Assembly: GCA_946059285.1 (NCBI GenBank)
Contig: CAMGMW010000017.1
Coordinates: forward strand, 1-12,059
Direction of reading: 5' to 3'
Length of the DNA: 12,059 nucleotides
From: an uncultured Clostridia bacterium
GTDB taxonomy: Bacteria > Bacillota_A > Clostridia > Oscillospirales > Oscillospiraceae
This document shows positions 1-7,415 of this stretch, one piece after another. Both the position numbers and the translations under genes were made by a program. Position 1 is the first letter of the stretch. Each line of letters starts with the position of its first letter. The notes beneath the pieces are model-generated. The model ran no database searches and was not told where the DNA came from. It worked only from the letters and a program-made list of their open reading frames with translations.

Positions 1-183
1 GGTGAAATCAAAAAGTCAAGACATATCTACAAAAAATTTTCTTAATTTGCGAAATTTTGATGATTTCAGTCTGTAATGCAATCAAGTCATCGGTTTTAGG
101 AAGGCTATATTCCCCTACCAGACGATGCAACGTGTTAGTTAGCTTGCGAAAAAGCAAAAATCGAAGTTATTTCAATGAACTGA
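1..183. other. AT-rich flank downstream of leuS, no supported gene
   Basis: This stretch lies beyond the last gene of the operon and is visibly richer in A and T than the coding region. It contains only short open frames. One, on the minus strand, is open from about 166 down to a TGA at 8-10; it has no ATG and I do not recognise its translation. Another, on the plus strand, runs from an ATG at 60 to a TAA at 231-233 and overlaps the leuS 3' end antisense. Neither has a convincing ribosome binding site. A TTGACT-like box on the minus strand (14-19) could be a -35 element, but its -10 would fall outside the window. I treat this region as intergenic. Confidence 0.5.
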
Positions 184-209
184 TTTGGGCGAAGCAAGCT
201 TCGCCCAAA
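184..209 (-). terminator. Perfect 12-bp hairpin just after leuS, possible terminator without U-tract
   Basis: Positions 184-195 and 198-209 are exact inverted repeats of 12 bases separated by 2 bases, with a GC-rich core (GGGCGAAGC/GCTTCGCCC) flanked by TTT/AAA. The hairpin starts 4 nt after the leuS TAA, the expected place for the operon's transcript end. On either strand the base following the stem is not a T-run, so it is not a canonical intrinsic terminator. It may act as a Rho-dependent or processing/stability hairpin at the mRNA 3' end. The structure is seen directly; the function is inferred. Confidence 0.5.
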
Positions 210-213
210 AGCA

Positions 214-2625
214 TTATTTTACGATCAAATTAACGATTTTATTTTTAACGACGATGGTCTTGATGACCGTTCCGTTCTGCTTTTCCAGGGCACGCTTGAC
301 TTTATCATCGTTCAATGCCGCTGCGATCAGCGTGTCATTGTCCTCATCAACGGCAACATGAATCGTGCCGCGGAGCTTTCCGTTGATCTGAACTGCCATA
401 TCAATTTCGCTGTCCTTGCACTTTTCCTCGTCATATACGGGCCATGCAGATACAGAACAGATTCCTTCAAAGCCGTGAAGCTCCCAGATTTCATCGCAGA
501 TATGCGGCGCAAACGGGCTAAGGAGCTGCAGGAGTGTTTTCAACTCTGCAGAATTACAGCCATGATCGGAAAGCGTAGAGCAAAGCGTCATCAGCGCAGC
601 AATGGCTGTATTGCCCTTCAGTGCGTCAATATCTGAAGTGACCTTCTTGATCGTCTTGTGCATCATCGCCTCATTCTTTGCAGAATAAGCCGTCTCAGCG
701 TCCTTTCCAGTCTCTGCCAGGTTCCACACCTTGTCCAGGAACCGCTTACAGCCCTTGACCGCGTTGGTCGCCCATGATGCCGCCTTTTCAAAGTCGCCGA
801 TGAAAATAATATACGTTCGCATGGTATCCGCGCCAAACTCAGCAATTACATCCGTGGGATTGATGACATTGCCGCGAGATTTCGACATTTTGATACCGCC
901 TTCGCCGAGAATCATGCCATGGCTGGTGCGTTTTGCATACGGCTCCTTCGTGGGGACTACGCCGATGTCATACAGGAATTTGTGCCAAAAACGGCTGTAG
1001 AGCAGATGCAGCGTGGTATGCTCCATGCCGCCGTTGTACCAATCCACGGGACTCCAATACTCCAGCGCCGCTTTTGACGCCAAAGCATTTGGATTATGTG
1101 GATCCATGTACCGCAGATAATACCAGGAAGAGCCTGCCCATTGAGGCATCGTATCGGTTTCCCGCTTAGCAGGTCCGCCACAACAGGGACAGGTGGTGTT
1201 GACCCATTCGGTGATATTTGCCAGTGGGGAGCGCCCGTCATCCGTCGGTTCGTAGCTTTCCACCTCCGGCAGGAGCAGTGGGAGATCCTCCTCCTTCAGT
1301 GGCACAGTGCCGCATTTCTCGCAGTGGACAATGGGAATCGGCTCACCCCAGTAACGCTGACGTGAAAATACCCAGTCGCGCAGCTTAAAGTTGACTTTTG
1401 CTTCTCCGAGCTTTTTCTCGGTCAGATACGCCACGATTGCTTTTTTTGCTTCCTCCACGCTCATTCCGTTCAGGAAGCCGGAATTGACCATCACACCCGT
1501 TGAGCAGTCGGTAAATGCAGCCTCCTGCACGTTGCCGCCCTTGACGACCTCAATAATCTCGCAACCGAATTTTTTCGCGAACTCCCAGTCACGGTCATCG
1601 TGTGCGGGAACAGCCATGATCGCACCGGTTCCGTAAGTGGAAAGCACATAGTCCGAGATAAAGATCGGAATTTCACGTCCGTTGACGGGATTAACAGCGC
1701 GCACGCCTTTGAGCATTACGCCGGTCTTCTCCTTTGCCAGCTCCGTGCGCTCAAAGTCGGATTTTGCCGCTGCGGTTTTCTGGTAGGCTCTGACCTCATC
1801 TGCATTTTCAAGCCGGTCAATCCATTGTGCAAGGAGTGAGTGTTCAGGAGAAAGCACCATGTACGTTGCGCCGAACAGTGTGTCCGGGCGGGTCGTGTAG
1901 ACAACGACATCATCGCCGAAGGTCGTGCCGAATCGCACCTCTGCACCGGTAGAGCGACCGATCCAGTTGCGCTGCTGGAGCTTGACCCGTTCGATGAAGT
2001 CTACATCGTCCAAATCATCCAGCAGGCGCTGTGCATATTTGGTGATTCGCAGCATCCACTGGCTCTGTTCCTTCCGGATGACCGGACTTCCGCAGCGCTC
2101 GCAGACGTTCTCCACAACCTCCTCGTTGGCAAGCACACACTTGCATGAGGTGCACCAGTTTACGGGCATTTTTGCCTTGTAGGCAAGTCCGTTTTTATAA
2201 AGCTGGAGGAAAATCCACTGCGTCCATTTGAAGTATTCCGGATCCGTGGTATTGATTTCACGATCCCAGTCAAAGCTGTAGCCAAGCGCTTTGAGCTGGT
2301 TTCGAAAAACACGCACGTTATTTTCTGTCACAATGGCAGGATGGATATGGTTTTTGATGGCATAGTTTTCGGTCGGAAGACCAAAAGCGTCATAGCCCAT
2401 GGGGAAAAGAACATTTTCGCCCTGCATGCGATGCTTTCTGGCAATCACATCCATCGCGGTGTATGGACGGGCATGCCCCACATGAAGCCCCGCACCGGAG
2501 GGATACGGGAACTCAATCAGCGCATAAAACTTTTTCTGATCCGCGCCCGTCCGGGCAGCGTAGAGCTTCTTTTCTTCCCAAATTTTATGCCATTTGTTTT
2601 CGATGGAAGTAAAATCGTATTTCAT
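214..2625 (-). CDS. leuS: Leucyl-tRNA synthetase (LeuRS), bacterial type
   Basis: Cytoplasmic class Ia aminoacyl-tRNA synthetase that charges tRNA-Leu with leucine using ATP. The 803-aa product is full length for the bacterial family. The HIGH-type signature appears as HVGH (residues 48-51) and KMSKS at 579-583. The CP1 editing domain occupies roughly 220-410, with the threonine-rich TTRPDT motif (244-249) and the [19 protein letters not shown] block (332-350) that holds the editing-pocket aspartates. Zinc-knuckle cysteines are seen at 158/161/175/178 and 435/438/479/482. The C-terminus is intact. The ATG overlaps the rsfS TGA by 4 nt (ATGA), and a GAGGAA at 2634-2639 lies 8 nt upstream, inside rsfS. 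This suggests translational coupling. There is no separate leader or T-box before the gene, so its expression probably depends on the upstream operon promoter or an internal one I cannot see. Confidence 0.98.
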   Translation of the reverse strand: MKYDFTSIENKWHKIWEEKKLYAARTGADQKKFYALIEFPYPSGAGLHVGHARPYTAMDVIARKHRMQGENVLFPMGYDAFGLPTENYAIKNHIHPAIVTENNVRVFRNQLKALGYSFDWDREINTTDPEYFKWTQWIFLQLYKNGLAYKAKMPVNWCTSCKCVLANEEVVENVCERCGSPVIRKEQSQWMLRITKYAQRLLDDLDDVDFIERVKLQQRNWIGRSTGAEVRFGTTFGDDVVVYTTRPDTLFGATYMVLSPEHSLLAQWIDRLENADEVRAYQKTAAAKSDFERTELAKEKTGVMLKGVRAVNPVNGREIPIFISDYVLSTYGTGAIMAVPAHDDRDWEFAKKFGCEIIEVVKGGNVQEAAFTDCSTGVMVNSGFLNGMSVEEAKKAIVAYLTEKKLGEAKVNFKLRDWVFSRQRYWGEPIPIVHCEKCGTVPLKEEDLPLLLPEVESYEPTDDGRSPLANITEWVNTTCPCCGGPAKRETDTMPQWAGSSWYYLRYMDPHNPNALASKAALEYWSPVDWYNGGMEHTTLHLLYSRFWHKFLYDIGVVPTKEPYAKRTSHGMILGEGGIKMSKSRGNVINPTDVIAEFGADTMRTYIIFIGDFEKAASWATNAVKGCKRFLDKVWNLAETGKDAETAYSAKNEAMMHKTIKKVTSDIDALKGNTAIAALMTLCSTLSDHGCNSAELKTLLQLLSPFAPHICDEIWELHGFEGICSVSAWPVYDEEKCKDSEIDMAVQINGKLRGTIHVAVDEDNDTLIAAALNDDKVKRALEKQNGTVIKTIVVKNKIVNLIVK

Positions 2626-2987
2626 TTTTCCTCTTCCTCTGTTTCAAGTGCGATCGGGACAGCGTCGTTCCACAGGCGTTCCAAATCATAGAACTCGCGT
2701 GTTTCATTGGTGAATACATGCACAACAAGGCAGCCGAAATCCAGCAATACCCAGGTACCGCCGCGATGTCCTTCGCGGTGCAGCAGCGGCTCACCCAGTT
2801 CTTCCACCGCGGCTTCCACGCTGTCACAAAGCGTTTTGACATGGGTATTCGATGTGCCGGTGCAAATCAGAAAATAATCTGCGATGCTGGTCACGTCTGT
2901 CACTTCCAGCAGCTTGATGTCCAGACCTTTTCTGTCATCGAGCGCTTTTGCCGCCTGCAAGGCAATTTGCTTTGGCGTATATTCCAT
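2622..2987 (-). CDS. rsfS: Ribosome silencing factor RsfS (Iojap/YbeB family)
   Basis: 121-aa small protein of the Iojap/RsfS family. Known members bind ribosomal protein uL14 on the 50S subunit and block subunit joining during starvation. Family blocks visible are [16 protein letters not shown] (31-46), the [14 protein letters not shown] segment (about 72-85) and [18 protein letters not shown] (89-106); the tail is acidic. The open frame extends 62 codons further upstream, but that extension is the LCP gene's low-complexity tail read in another frame. The ATG at 2985-2987 is preceded by AAGGAAG (2994-3000) with 6-nt spacing and gives the normal family length, so it is chosen. The gene begins 16 nt after the LCP stop and overlaps leuS by 4 nt. 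rsfS downstream of nadD/yqeK is a recurring arrangement in Firmicutes. Confidence 0.96.
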   Translation of the reverse strand: MEYTPKQIALQAAKALDDRKGLDIKLLEVTDVTSIADYFLICTGTSNTHVKTLCDSVEAAVEELGEPLLHREGHRGGTWVLLDFGCLVVHVFTNETREFYDLERLWNDAVPIALETEEEEK

Positions 2988-2993
2988 CGTGTT

Positions 2994-3000
2994 CTTCCTT
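2994..3000 (-). promoter_or_regulatory. Shine-Dalgarno fixing the rsfS start
   Basis: AAGGAAG on the minus strand lies 6 nt before the ATG at 2985-2987. It supports this ATG over the longer upstream-extended reading frame that runs into the LCP coding region. Confidence 0.8.
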
Positions 3001-3003
3001 TCT

Positions 3004-4476
3004 CTATCCTTCTTCCGGCGGACCATCCGGTGTTGGAGCGTCAGTCGGTTCCGTTTGCTCTGAACTGGGTTCTGCTGTGCCTTCCGTCGGCTCTGAGCCG
3101 GATTCCGTATCGCTTCCTGACTCAGTCGTATCATCCGTTGGCTCAGTCGGTTCTGTTGGATCCGCGCTTTCACTGCCGATGGGCTTTGTTCCGTCTGTAT
3201 TCGGCTCAGTCGGATCTTCTGTGCTGCTGCTTATGGGGATGGGTTCAATTTCCGTTACCTTCCCCTCCGTAATGCTGCTCATTGTCCTAATGCTGATATC
3301 CGAAGCCGTCAACGGACGGTCGTAAGGATTGAAGTGCTCATTGATAATTTCAAGGGTGGCATTGGGCCAGAGCACCCATACCGAGGCACCATGATAATTG
3401 CCGGCTTCTCCGGGAAGAGTCACCGTATACATATCGTCAAAATTGCACTTCATCAGTTCCTGTCCAAAGAAGACCATGTTACCAATGGTCAGGTCCGTAC
3501 GAACATATTTTGAAATCAGTTCCGCATATTCCGGAATCATGGAAAGAGAAACCGTCTCCAAGCAGCGTGACGCAAGCGCCTTCATGAAATCCTGCTGCAC
3601 GGCGGTTCGTCCGATATCAGCATTGGCATATCCCTTGCGGAAACGGCAAAGCTGGATTGCCTGTGCGCCGCTCAAATGCTGCCAGCCCTTTTTCAGATTG
3701 ATATACAGATTCTGTGTCGGGTCCTTGTAGTACATATTCATCGGTACGTTGAAGTCAACGCCGCCAACCAAATCGACAATCTCCACAAATGCTTCCAGAT
3801 CAACGATCACATAACCGTCCACCCAAAAACCGAGCGTCTCCTTCAGCTTGGCTTCCAGCGCATTGATACCCTTTTCGCCCATGCCCGCAGCACCGTAAAC
3901 GCCATTAATCTTCGGGTATGTGCTTTGCACAAAGGTGTCACGGGGAACACTCAACAATGCTACGGTGTGCTTTGCCGTATTGAGATTTGCAATCATGATG
4001 GTGTCTGTTCTGGTGCCGTCTCCGTCTGTACCGACGATAAGAATATTGTAAATGCCATCTTCAGATTCCACCAGAGGCTCTGTAGGTTTTTCCTGGTTTT
4101 CAATCGGCTGTCCGGTGCTCGGATCTGTCTGAACAATAATACTCGGATCATTCCCGGGCTTATTCGAGCCGGGCGCCACTGCCGCTTGCGTATATAAGAT
4201 GGCAAGGCACATGACAATGGAGCCGATAAAAACGCAAATCGAGGCGCACAGAAACAAGACACCCTTGCACTTTCCGCTCATGCCCCTAACGGGCTCTTCC
4301 GCGGAAGGTGCAGGACGTTTCGCTGACGGCTGACGCGTTGGCTTTGCAGCCCGTGCCTGCGCGGCCTGTTTTGCCTCTTGCTCCATTTGACGTTCCTGAC
4401 GCAATTCCTCCGGTGATGCTGGACCACCATAGCAAGGAGGTGCTTTGCGTTTGCTTTGATTGCCGAATAACTTCAC
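3004..4476 (-). CDS. LytR-CpsA-Psr (LCP) family cell-wall glycopolymer transferase
   Basis: Membrane-anchored, externally facing LCP enzyme. Characterised family members transfer undecaprenyl-linked glycopolymers such as teichoic acids or capsule onto peptidoglycan. Of the 490 residues, 1-70 form a charged, Gln/Ala/Pro-rich cytoplasmic segment, about 72-97 a transmembrane helix, and about 142-345 the LCP domain. The domain shows RTDTIMIANL (156-165), LSVPRD (175-180), KINGVYGAAG (189-198), a DLVGGVDFNVP block (235-245) and the CRFRK...DIGRTAVQQ region (277-295). Residues about 417-490 are a low-complexity Thr/Pro/Glu/Ser tail, probably extracellular and disordered. The start is GTG, 1 nt after the nadD-yqeK stop, with an AAAGGA-type ribosome site inside the end of that gene; this suggests coupling. 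The domain is clear, but the polymer substrate cannot be told from sequence, so no specific symbol is given. Confidence 0.93.
   Translation of the reverse strand: MKLFGNQSKRKAPPCYGGPASPEELRQERQMEQEAKQAAQARAAKPTRQPSAKRPAPSAEEPVRGMSGKCKGVLFLCASICVFIGSIVMCLAILYTQAAVAPGSNKPGNDPSIIVQTDPSTGQPIENQEKPTEPLVESEDGIYNILIVGTDGDGTRTDTIMIANLNTAKHTVALLSVPRDTFVQSTYPKINGVYGAAGMGEKGINALEAKLKETLGFWVDGYVIVDLEAFVEIVDLVGGVDFNVPMNMYYKDPTQNLYINLKKGWQHLSGAQAIQLCRFRKGYANADIGRTAVQQDFMKALASRCLETVSLSMIPEYAELISKYVRTDLTIGNMVFFGQELMKCNFDDMYTVTLPGEAGNYHGASVWVLWPNATLEIINEHFNPYDRPLTASDISIRTMSSITEGKVTEIEPIPISSSTEDPTEPNTDGTKPIGSESADPTEPTEPTDDTTESGSDTESGSEPTEGTAEPSSEQTEPTDAPTPDGPPEEG
3011..3225 (-). repeat. Degenerate low-complexity repeat encoding the PTES-rich tail of the LCP protein
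   Basis: This part of the LCP gene encodes many repeated Glu-Pro-Thr, Thr-Glu-Pro and Glu-Ser-Gly triplets. At the DNA level, short related units recur; for example GGCTCAGTCGG occurs exactly at 3140-3150 and 3203-3213 on the plus strand. The repeats are imperfect and do not form a clean tandem array. The composition gives long open frames on the opposite strand, which I consider shadows. Confidence 0.6.
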
Positions 4477-4477
4477 C

Positions 4478-5662
4478 TTATAGCATCCTTTCTTTCAAAA
4501 AACGCAGTGCGCTCAAAGAGTTGGCATCGATCTCACTGCCGCGGGATTTCAGTTGCGAAACAGACATCTCCAAACCCATCAAAACTGCCGCATCCAAATC
4601 CTTCCATGCCAGTCTGCGCAGCTCTTCTACACCCTCAAATACGCGGTTCGGTTCCATATAATCCGCCAGATAGATAATCTTTTCCAGCAGCGTCATGTTT
4701 GCTCTTCCGGTAGTATGCCACAAAATCGCATCGCGTACAGCTGACGATTCGCCAAAAACTCGGAACGCAATTTCCGCCCCGGTTTTCGCATGCAGCAGCT
4801 TGGGGTTCTTTCTTTCGAAATTATCTAATAGTATATCATATTTTTCGCACAATTTCAACTGTTCTTCCGCACCAAGCGCCTTAGTCACATCATGCAGAAT
4901 CCCGGCGCGTTCTGCGGCAACGGGATCCGCGCCGTAATGTACGGCCATGTCGCGTGCGGTTTGGCTGCATCCGATCACATGGGGCACGCGCTTTGCATTA
5001 TGCAGGCACAGGGAATATGTTTTAAGCTGCGCAAAGGGTAGATCTGTCAGGTTGGTTTTCGTCAGATATAAGCCGCGTTCCACGATCATCTGATATACCG
5101 GCGGCACGAGATAGGGCGCACCGCAACGGAATGCCAGCATTGCGCGAACTGCCGTCGAGGAGTAAGGCAAATAACGGTTATCCACAAAGGCTACTGCCGC
5201 GCCCAGCGAAGCTCGCAATTCCTCAGCGCTCTGCGCAAGCTGCGTTGCATTGTCCGTATTGCGATGAGCAACCGCCAGCGTGACTTCCTTCGTAATCCGC
5301 TCTGGCTGATGCCAAGTGTGAAAGGAAAGCAGCATATCCGTCCCCATCAGCAAAAACAGTTCGTCGGATGGGAAACGTTTGCGCAGGAGCATCACCGTGT
5401 CTGCGGTATAGCTATTCCCCTCACGGCGCAGTTCAAGGTCGGAAACTTCAACGTATGGTAAATGTGCTGTGGCTGCGCGTGTCAGCTCCAAACGTGTCTG
5501 CGGGTCAGGCGAGTTCATGCTCAACTGCTTATGCGGCGGTATTGCAGCGGGGATCACCAGAATGCAGTCAAGCCGCAGTTTGTGATAGAATTCTTCCAGC
5601 GCCAGCACATGGCCACAGTGGGGAGGATTAAAACTCCCGCCAAAAATACCGATTCTTGCCAT
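4478..5662 (-). CDS. nadD: Fused nicotinate-nucleotide adenylyltransferase (NadD) and HD-domain YqeK-type hydrolase
   Basis: A single 394-aa frame joins two enzymes usually encoded by adjacent genes in Firmicutes. Residues 1-200 are NadD, which makes nicotinate adenine dinucleotide from nicotinate mononucleotide and ATP in NAD synthesis. It shows GGSFNPPHCGH (8-18), IPPHK (41-45), SYTADTV (84-90), MGTDMLLSFHTWH (106-118) and SSTAVR (168-173). Residues about 205-394 are a complete YqeK-like HD domain: H221, HVIGC (228-232), the AGILHDVTK core with H257-D258, a conserved H291, WHTTGR (315-320) and IIYLADYMEPNR (329-340). YqeK proteins are known to cleave Ap4A symmetrically to ADP. The linker is short, about 5 residues, with no stop or new start needed. 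The gene starts 5 nt after the yhbY stop and ends 1 nt before the LCP GTG. A sequencing error that removed a stop is possible but not suggested by the reading. Confidence 0.95.
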   Translation of the reverse strand: MARIGIFGGSFNPPHCGHVLALEEFYHKLRLDCILVIPAAIPPHKQLSMNSPDPQTRLELTRAATAHLPYVEVSDLELRREGNSYTADTVMLLRKRFPSDELFLLMGTDMLLSFHTWHQPERITKEVTLAVAHRNTDNATQLAQSAEELRASLGAAVAFVDNRYLPYSSTAVRAMLAFRCGAPYLVPPVYQMIVERGLYLTKTNLTDLPFAQLKTYSLCLHNAKRVPHVIGCSQTARDMAVHYGADPVAAERAGILHDVTKALGAEEQLKLCEKYDILLDNFERKNPKLLHAKTGAEIAFRVFGESSAVRDAILWHTTGRANMTLLEKIIYLADYMEPNRVFEGVEELRRLAWKDLDAAVLMGLEMSVSQLKSRGSEIDANSLSALRFLKERML

Positions 5663-5667
5663 AAGTC

Positions 5668-6111
5668 TTACTTCTTTCCGTTTCTCCGATCAATCGCCGC
5701 CTGAATCGCTGCCTGGCGGAAATACTCATTGCGGCGTTCTCGTTCCTCTTTGGCTTGACGGCGGCGCTCCTGTGCGCCGCGCCGGACAGGATTCTCAAGC
5801 CTTTTACGGTCAGCACGGGCCTGCTGCGCGGCCTGCTGCGCTTTCTTCTCGGACTTTTTATAGATGACAAATTTCGATCCGACCGTCTGAACACCCTCGG
5901 CGTTCAACGACGCACAAATGATATCGCAGGCCTCTCTTGCAGTCAGCAGCGATGCTTCAAGAACCCGTCCCTTGACCAGTTCTCTCGCTTCCAACTGGAT
6001 TCCTGCCTCATCAAGAATATTTTCTGTCACGCCGCCTTTTCCGATGATCAGCGTTGTTTCCAGACCGTTCGCCTGTGCGCGAAGTTCGGCGCGCTGTTTA
6101 CTTGTCAGCAT
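5668..6111 (-). CDS. yhbY: YhbY/YqeI-family CRM-domain RNA-binding protein with a basic C-terminal extension
   Basis: Small ribosome-associated RNA-binding protein. In the family, the CRM domain binds pre-50S particles. Residues 1-87 form the domain, with the GKGG loop at 24-27, the EARELVKGRVL segment (41-51) and VQTVGSKFVIYKKS (74-87). Typical members end near 97 residues; this one continues to 147 with an Arg/Lys/Gln/Ala-rich tail that looks helical or disordered. The ATG at 6109-6111 lies 14 nt inside the rdgB end, with an AGGAAGGTGA Shine-Dalgarno (6118-6127). The gene sits next to nadD, as yqeI does in Bacillus. The domain assignment is secure; the role of the tail is unknown. Confidence 0.93.
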   Translation of the reverse strand: MLTSKQRAELRAQANGLETTLIIGKGGVTENILDEAGIQLEARELVKGRVLEASLLTAREACDIICASLNAEGVQTVGSKFVIYKKSEKKAQQAAQQARADRKRLENPVRRGAQERRRQAKEERERRNEYFRQAAIQAAIDRRNGKK

Positions 6112-6691
6112 AAATCTTCACCTTCCTTAAGTAATCGGCAAGCGCGGACAGCGCTCTTGCGCGGTGAGAAATACGATTCTTTTCCTCAGGCGGCATCTGC
6201 GCAAAGGTGCAGCCCTTCTCCGGCACAAAAAACACAGGATCATAGCCAAAACCGTCCGAACCGCGCGCTTCTCTCAGAATCATGCCTTCACATTCCCCAC
6301 GGACAACGATTTTTTCACCGTCCGGAGTCAGCAGCGTAATTACGCTGACAAAATGTGCTGTACGCTTTTCATCCGGGACATTCCGCATGTTCTCCAACAG
6401 CAGCTCCATCCCGCTGCGTGTACCGCCATATCTGGCAGAGTAGACGCCGGGCGCACCGTTTAACGCATCGACCATTAAGCCGGAATCATCTGCAATCGTC
6501 GGAAGCCCGCAGGCATCCATAATCGTTTTCGCTTTGATATAGGAGTTCTCTTCAAAGGTTGTACCGGTTTCTTCCGGCTCAATCTCCAGCCCAATGCTTC
6601 CCTGAGATATGACCTCAATCCCAAATTCCGTTAAAATTGCCCGAATTTCTTCCAGTTTGTGCGCATTGCTGCTTGCCAAAACCAGCTTCAT
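6098..6691 (-). CDS. rdgB: XTP/dITP diphosphatase (RdgB/HAM1 family)
   Basis: House-cleaning enzyme that hydrolyses dITP, dXTP and XTP to monophosphates and pyrophosphate, keeping deaminated purines out of DNA and RNA. The 197-aa protein shows the SSNAHK substrate motif (7-12), the catalytic IADDSGL block (66-72), GAPGVYSARYGG (79-90), SDGFGYDPVF (145-154) and SHRARAL (175-181). I choose the ATG at 6689-6691; an in-frame TTG one codon upstream is also open but gives only an extra Met. The ATG overlaps the rph TGA by one base (TGATG), a classic coupling arrangement. The end overlaps yhbY by 14 nt. The rph-rdgB pairing is common in Firmicutes and other bacteria. Confidence 0.97.
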   Translation of the reverse strand: MKLVLASSNAHKLEEIRAILTEFGIEVISQGSIGLEIEPEETGTTFEENSYIKAKTIMDACGLPTIADDSGLMVDALNGAPGVYSARYGGTRSGMELLLENMRNVPDEKRTAHFVSVITLLTPDGEKIVVRGECEGMILREARGSDGFGYDPVFFVPEKGCTFAQMPPEEKNRISHRARALSALADYLRKVKIYADK

Positions 6692-7404
6692 CAAAGCGTC
6701 CCCAGACAGCGCCGCTGCATCTGCGTCAGCACTGCGTTACCCTTTCTGCACAGCGCAAGCAGCTTCCGTTGTTCTTCAAGAGTAAAGGGACGTCCCTCCC
6801 CGGTCGCTTGCAGCTCTACGATATCGCCCTCTGCCGTCATAACGCAGTTTAAATCAACCAGTGCACGGGAATCCTCCTCATAGCACAAATCCAGCATCGC
6901 CTCATTGCGGACAATTCCGGCGGAAATACCGGACACAAGCGTACGGATCGGCAGCTTTTCGATTTTCCCCTGCTCCAACAGCTTTTTGCAGGCAAGAGCC
7001 ATGGCAATGAAACCACCGGTGACGGATGCGGTCCGCGTTCCTCCGTCACCCTGCAACACATCGCAGTCCACAGTGATCGTTCTGCTGCCCAGCAGGGAAA
7101 GATCCATCGCGCAGCGCAGGCTGCGTCCGATCAACCGCTGGATTTCCGCGCTTCGCCCAGAGAGCTTTAGCTTTGAGATGTCACGCTTACTCCGCTCCCG
7201 ATTGGCACGCGGCAGCATGGAATACTCTGCTGTGACCCATCCACCCGATGTGACATGCGAAGGAACGCGCTCCTCGACCGAAGCGTTGCACAGCACTGTA
7301 GTATCACCCAATTCAATCAAACAGCTCCCCTCGGCGAATTTTGAAAAGCCAAGGGTTACCTTCACCTGCCGCATCTCGTCAGCGGCTCGTCCGTCGTTTC
7401 TCAT
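6691..7404 (-). CDS. rph: Ribonuclease PH
   Basis: Phosphorolytic 3'-5' exoribonuclease that trims tRNA 3' ends, acting as a hexameric ring. The 237-aa product begins MRNDGR, the typical family start. It has the SGRSAEIQRLIGRSLR region (82-97), the phosphate-binding stretch CDVLQGDGGTRTAS (114-127), SGISAGIV (158-165) and ELQATGEGRPF (197-207). The frame is open 5 codons further to a TTG at 7417-7419, but the ATG at 7402-7404 has a GGAGG (7410-7414) spaced 5 nt away; the longer start would use codons that are themselves the Shine-Dalgarno. The ATG leaves an 11-nt gap to ftsY. The gene ends in a TGATG overlap with rdgB. Confidence 0.97.
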   Translation of the reverse strand: MRNDGRAADEMRQVKVTLGFSKFAEGSCLIELGDTTVLCNASVEERVPSHVTSGGWVTAEYSMLPRANRERSKRDISKLKLSGRSAEIQRLIGRSLRCAMDLSLLGSRTITVDCDVLQGDGGTRTASVTGGFIAMALACKKLLEQGKIEKLPIRTLVSGISAGIVRNEAMLDLCYEEDSRALVDLNCVMTAEGDIVELQATGEGRPFTLEEQRKLLALCRKGNAVLTQMQRRCLGTL

Positions 7405-7409
7405 AATAT

Positions 7410-7414
7410 CCTCC
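7410..7414 (-). promoter_or_regulatory. Shine-Dalgarno fixing the rph start
   Basis: GGAGG lies 5 nt upstream of the ATG at 7402-7404. It falls inside the coding part that would exist if the upstream in-frame TTG were used, so it decides in favour of the shorter protein. Confidence 0.85.
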
Positions 7415-7415
7415 G

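Noticed and set aside
31..60. AT-only imperfect hairpin followed by a T-run on the minus strand, considered as a terminator
   Set aside because: The stem is nearly all A-T with a bulge and would be too weak; it also lies well past leuS.
60..233. 57-aa plus-strand ORF across the leuS terminator hairpin
   Set aside because: It overlaps the leuS 3' end antisense, runs through the hairpin, and has no good ribosome site or recognisable sequence.
2988..3173. 62-codon N-terminal extension of rsfS
   Set aside because: It is the LCP tail read out of frame. The internal ATG has a well-placed Shine-Dalgarno and yields the family's normal length.
2718..3272. 184-aa plus-strand open frame over rsfS and the LCP tail
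   Set aside because: It lies antisense to two clearly recognised genes. Its length reflects the low-complexity composition of the LCP tail and it has no family motif.
5755..6339. 194-aa plus-strand open frame opposite yhbY and rdgB
   Set aside because: Both minus-strand genes have full family signatures. The antisense frame has no recognisable domain and is explained by codon bias.
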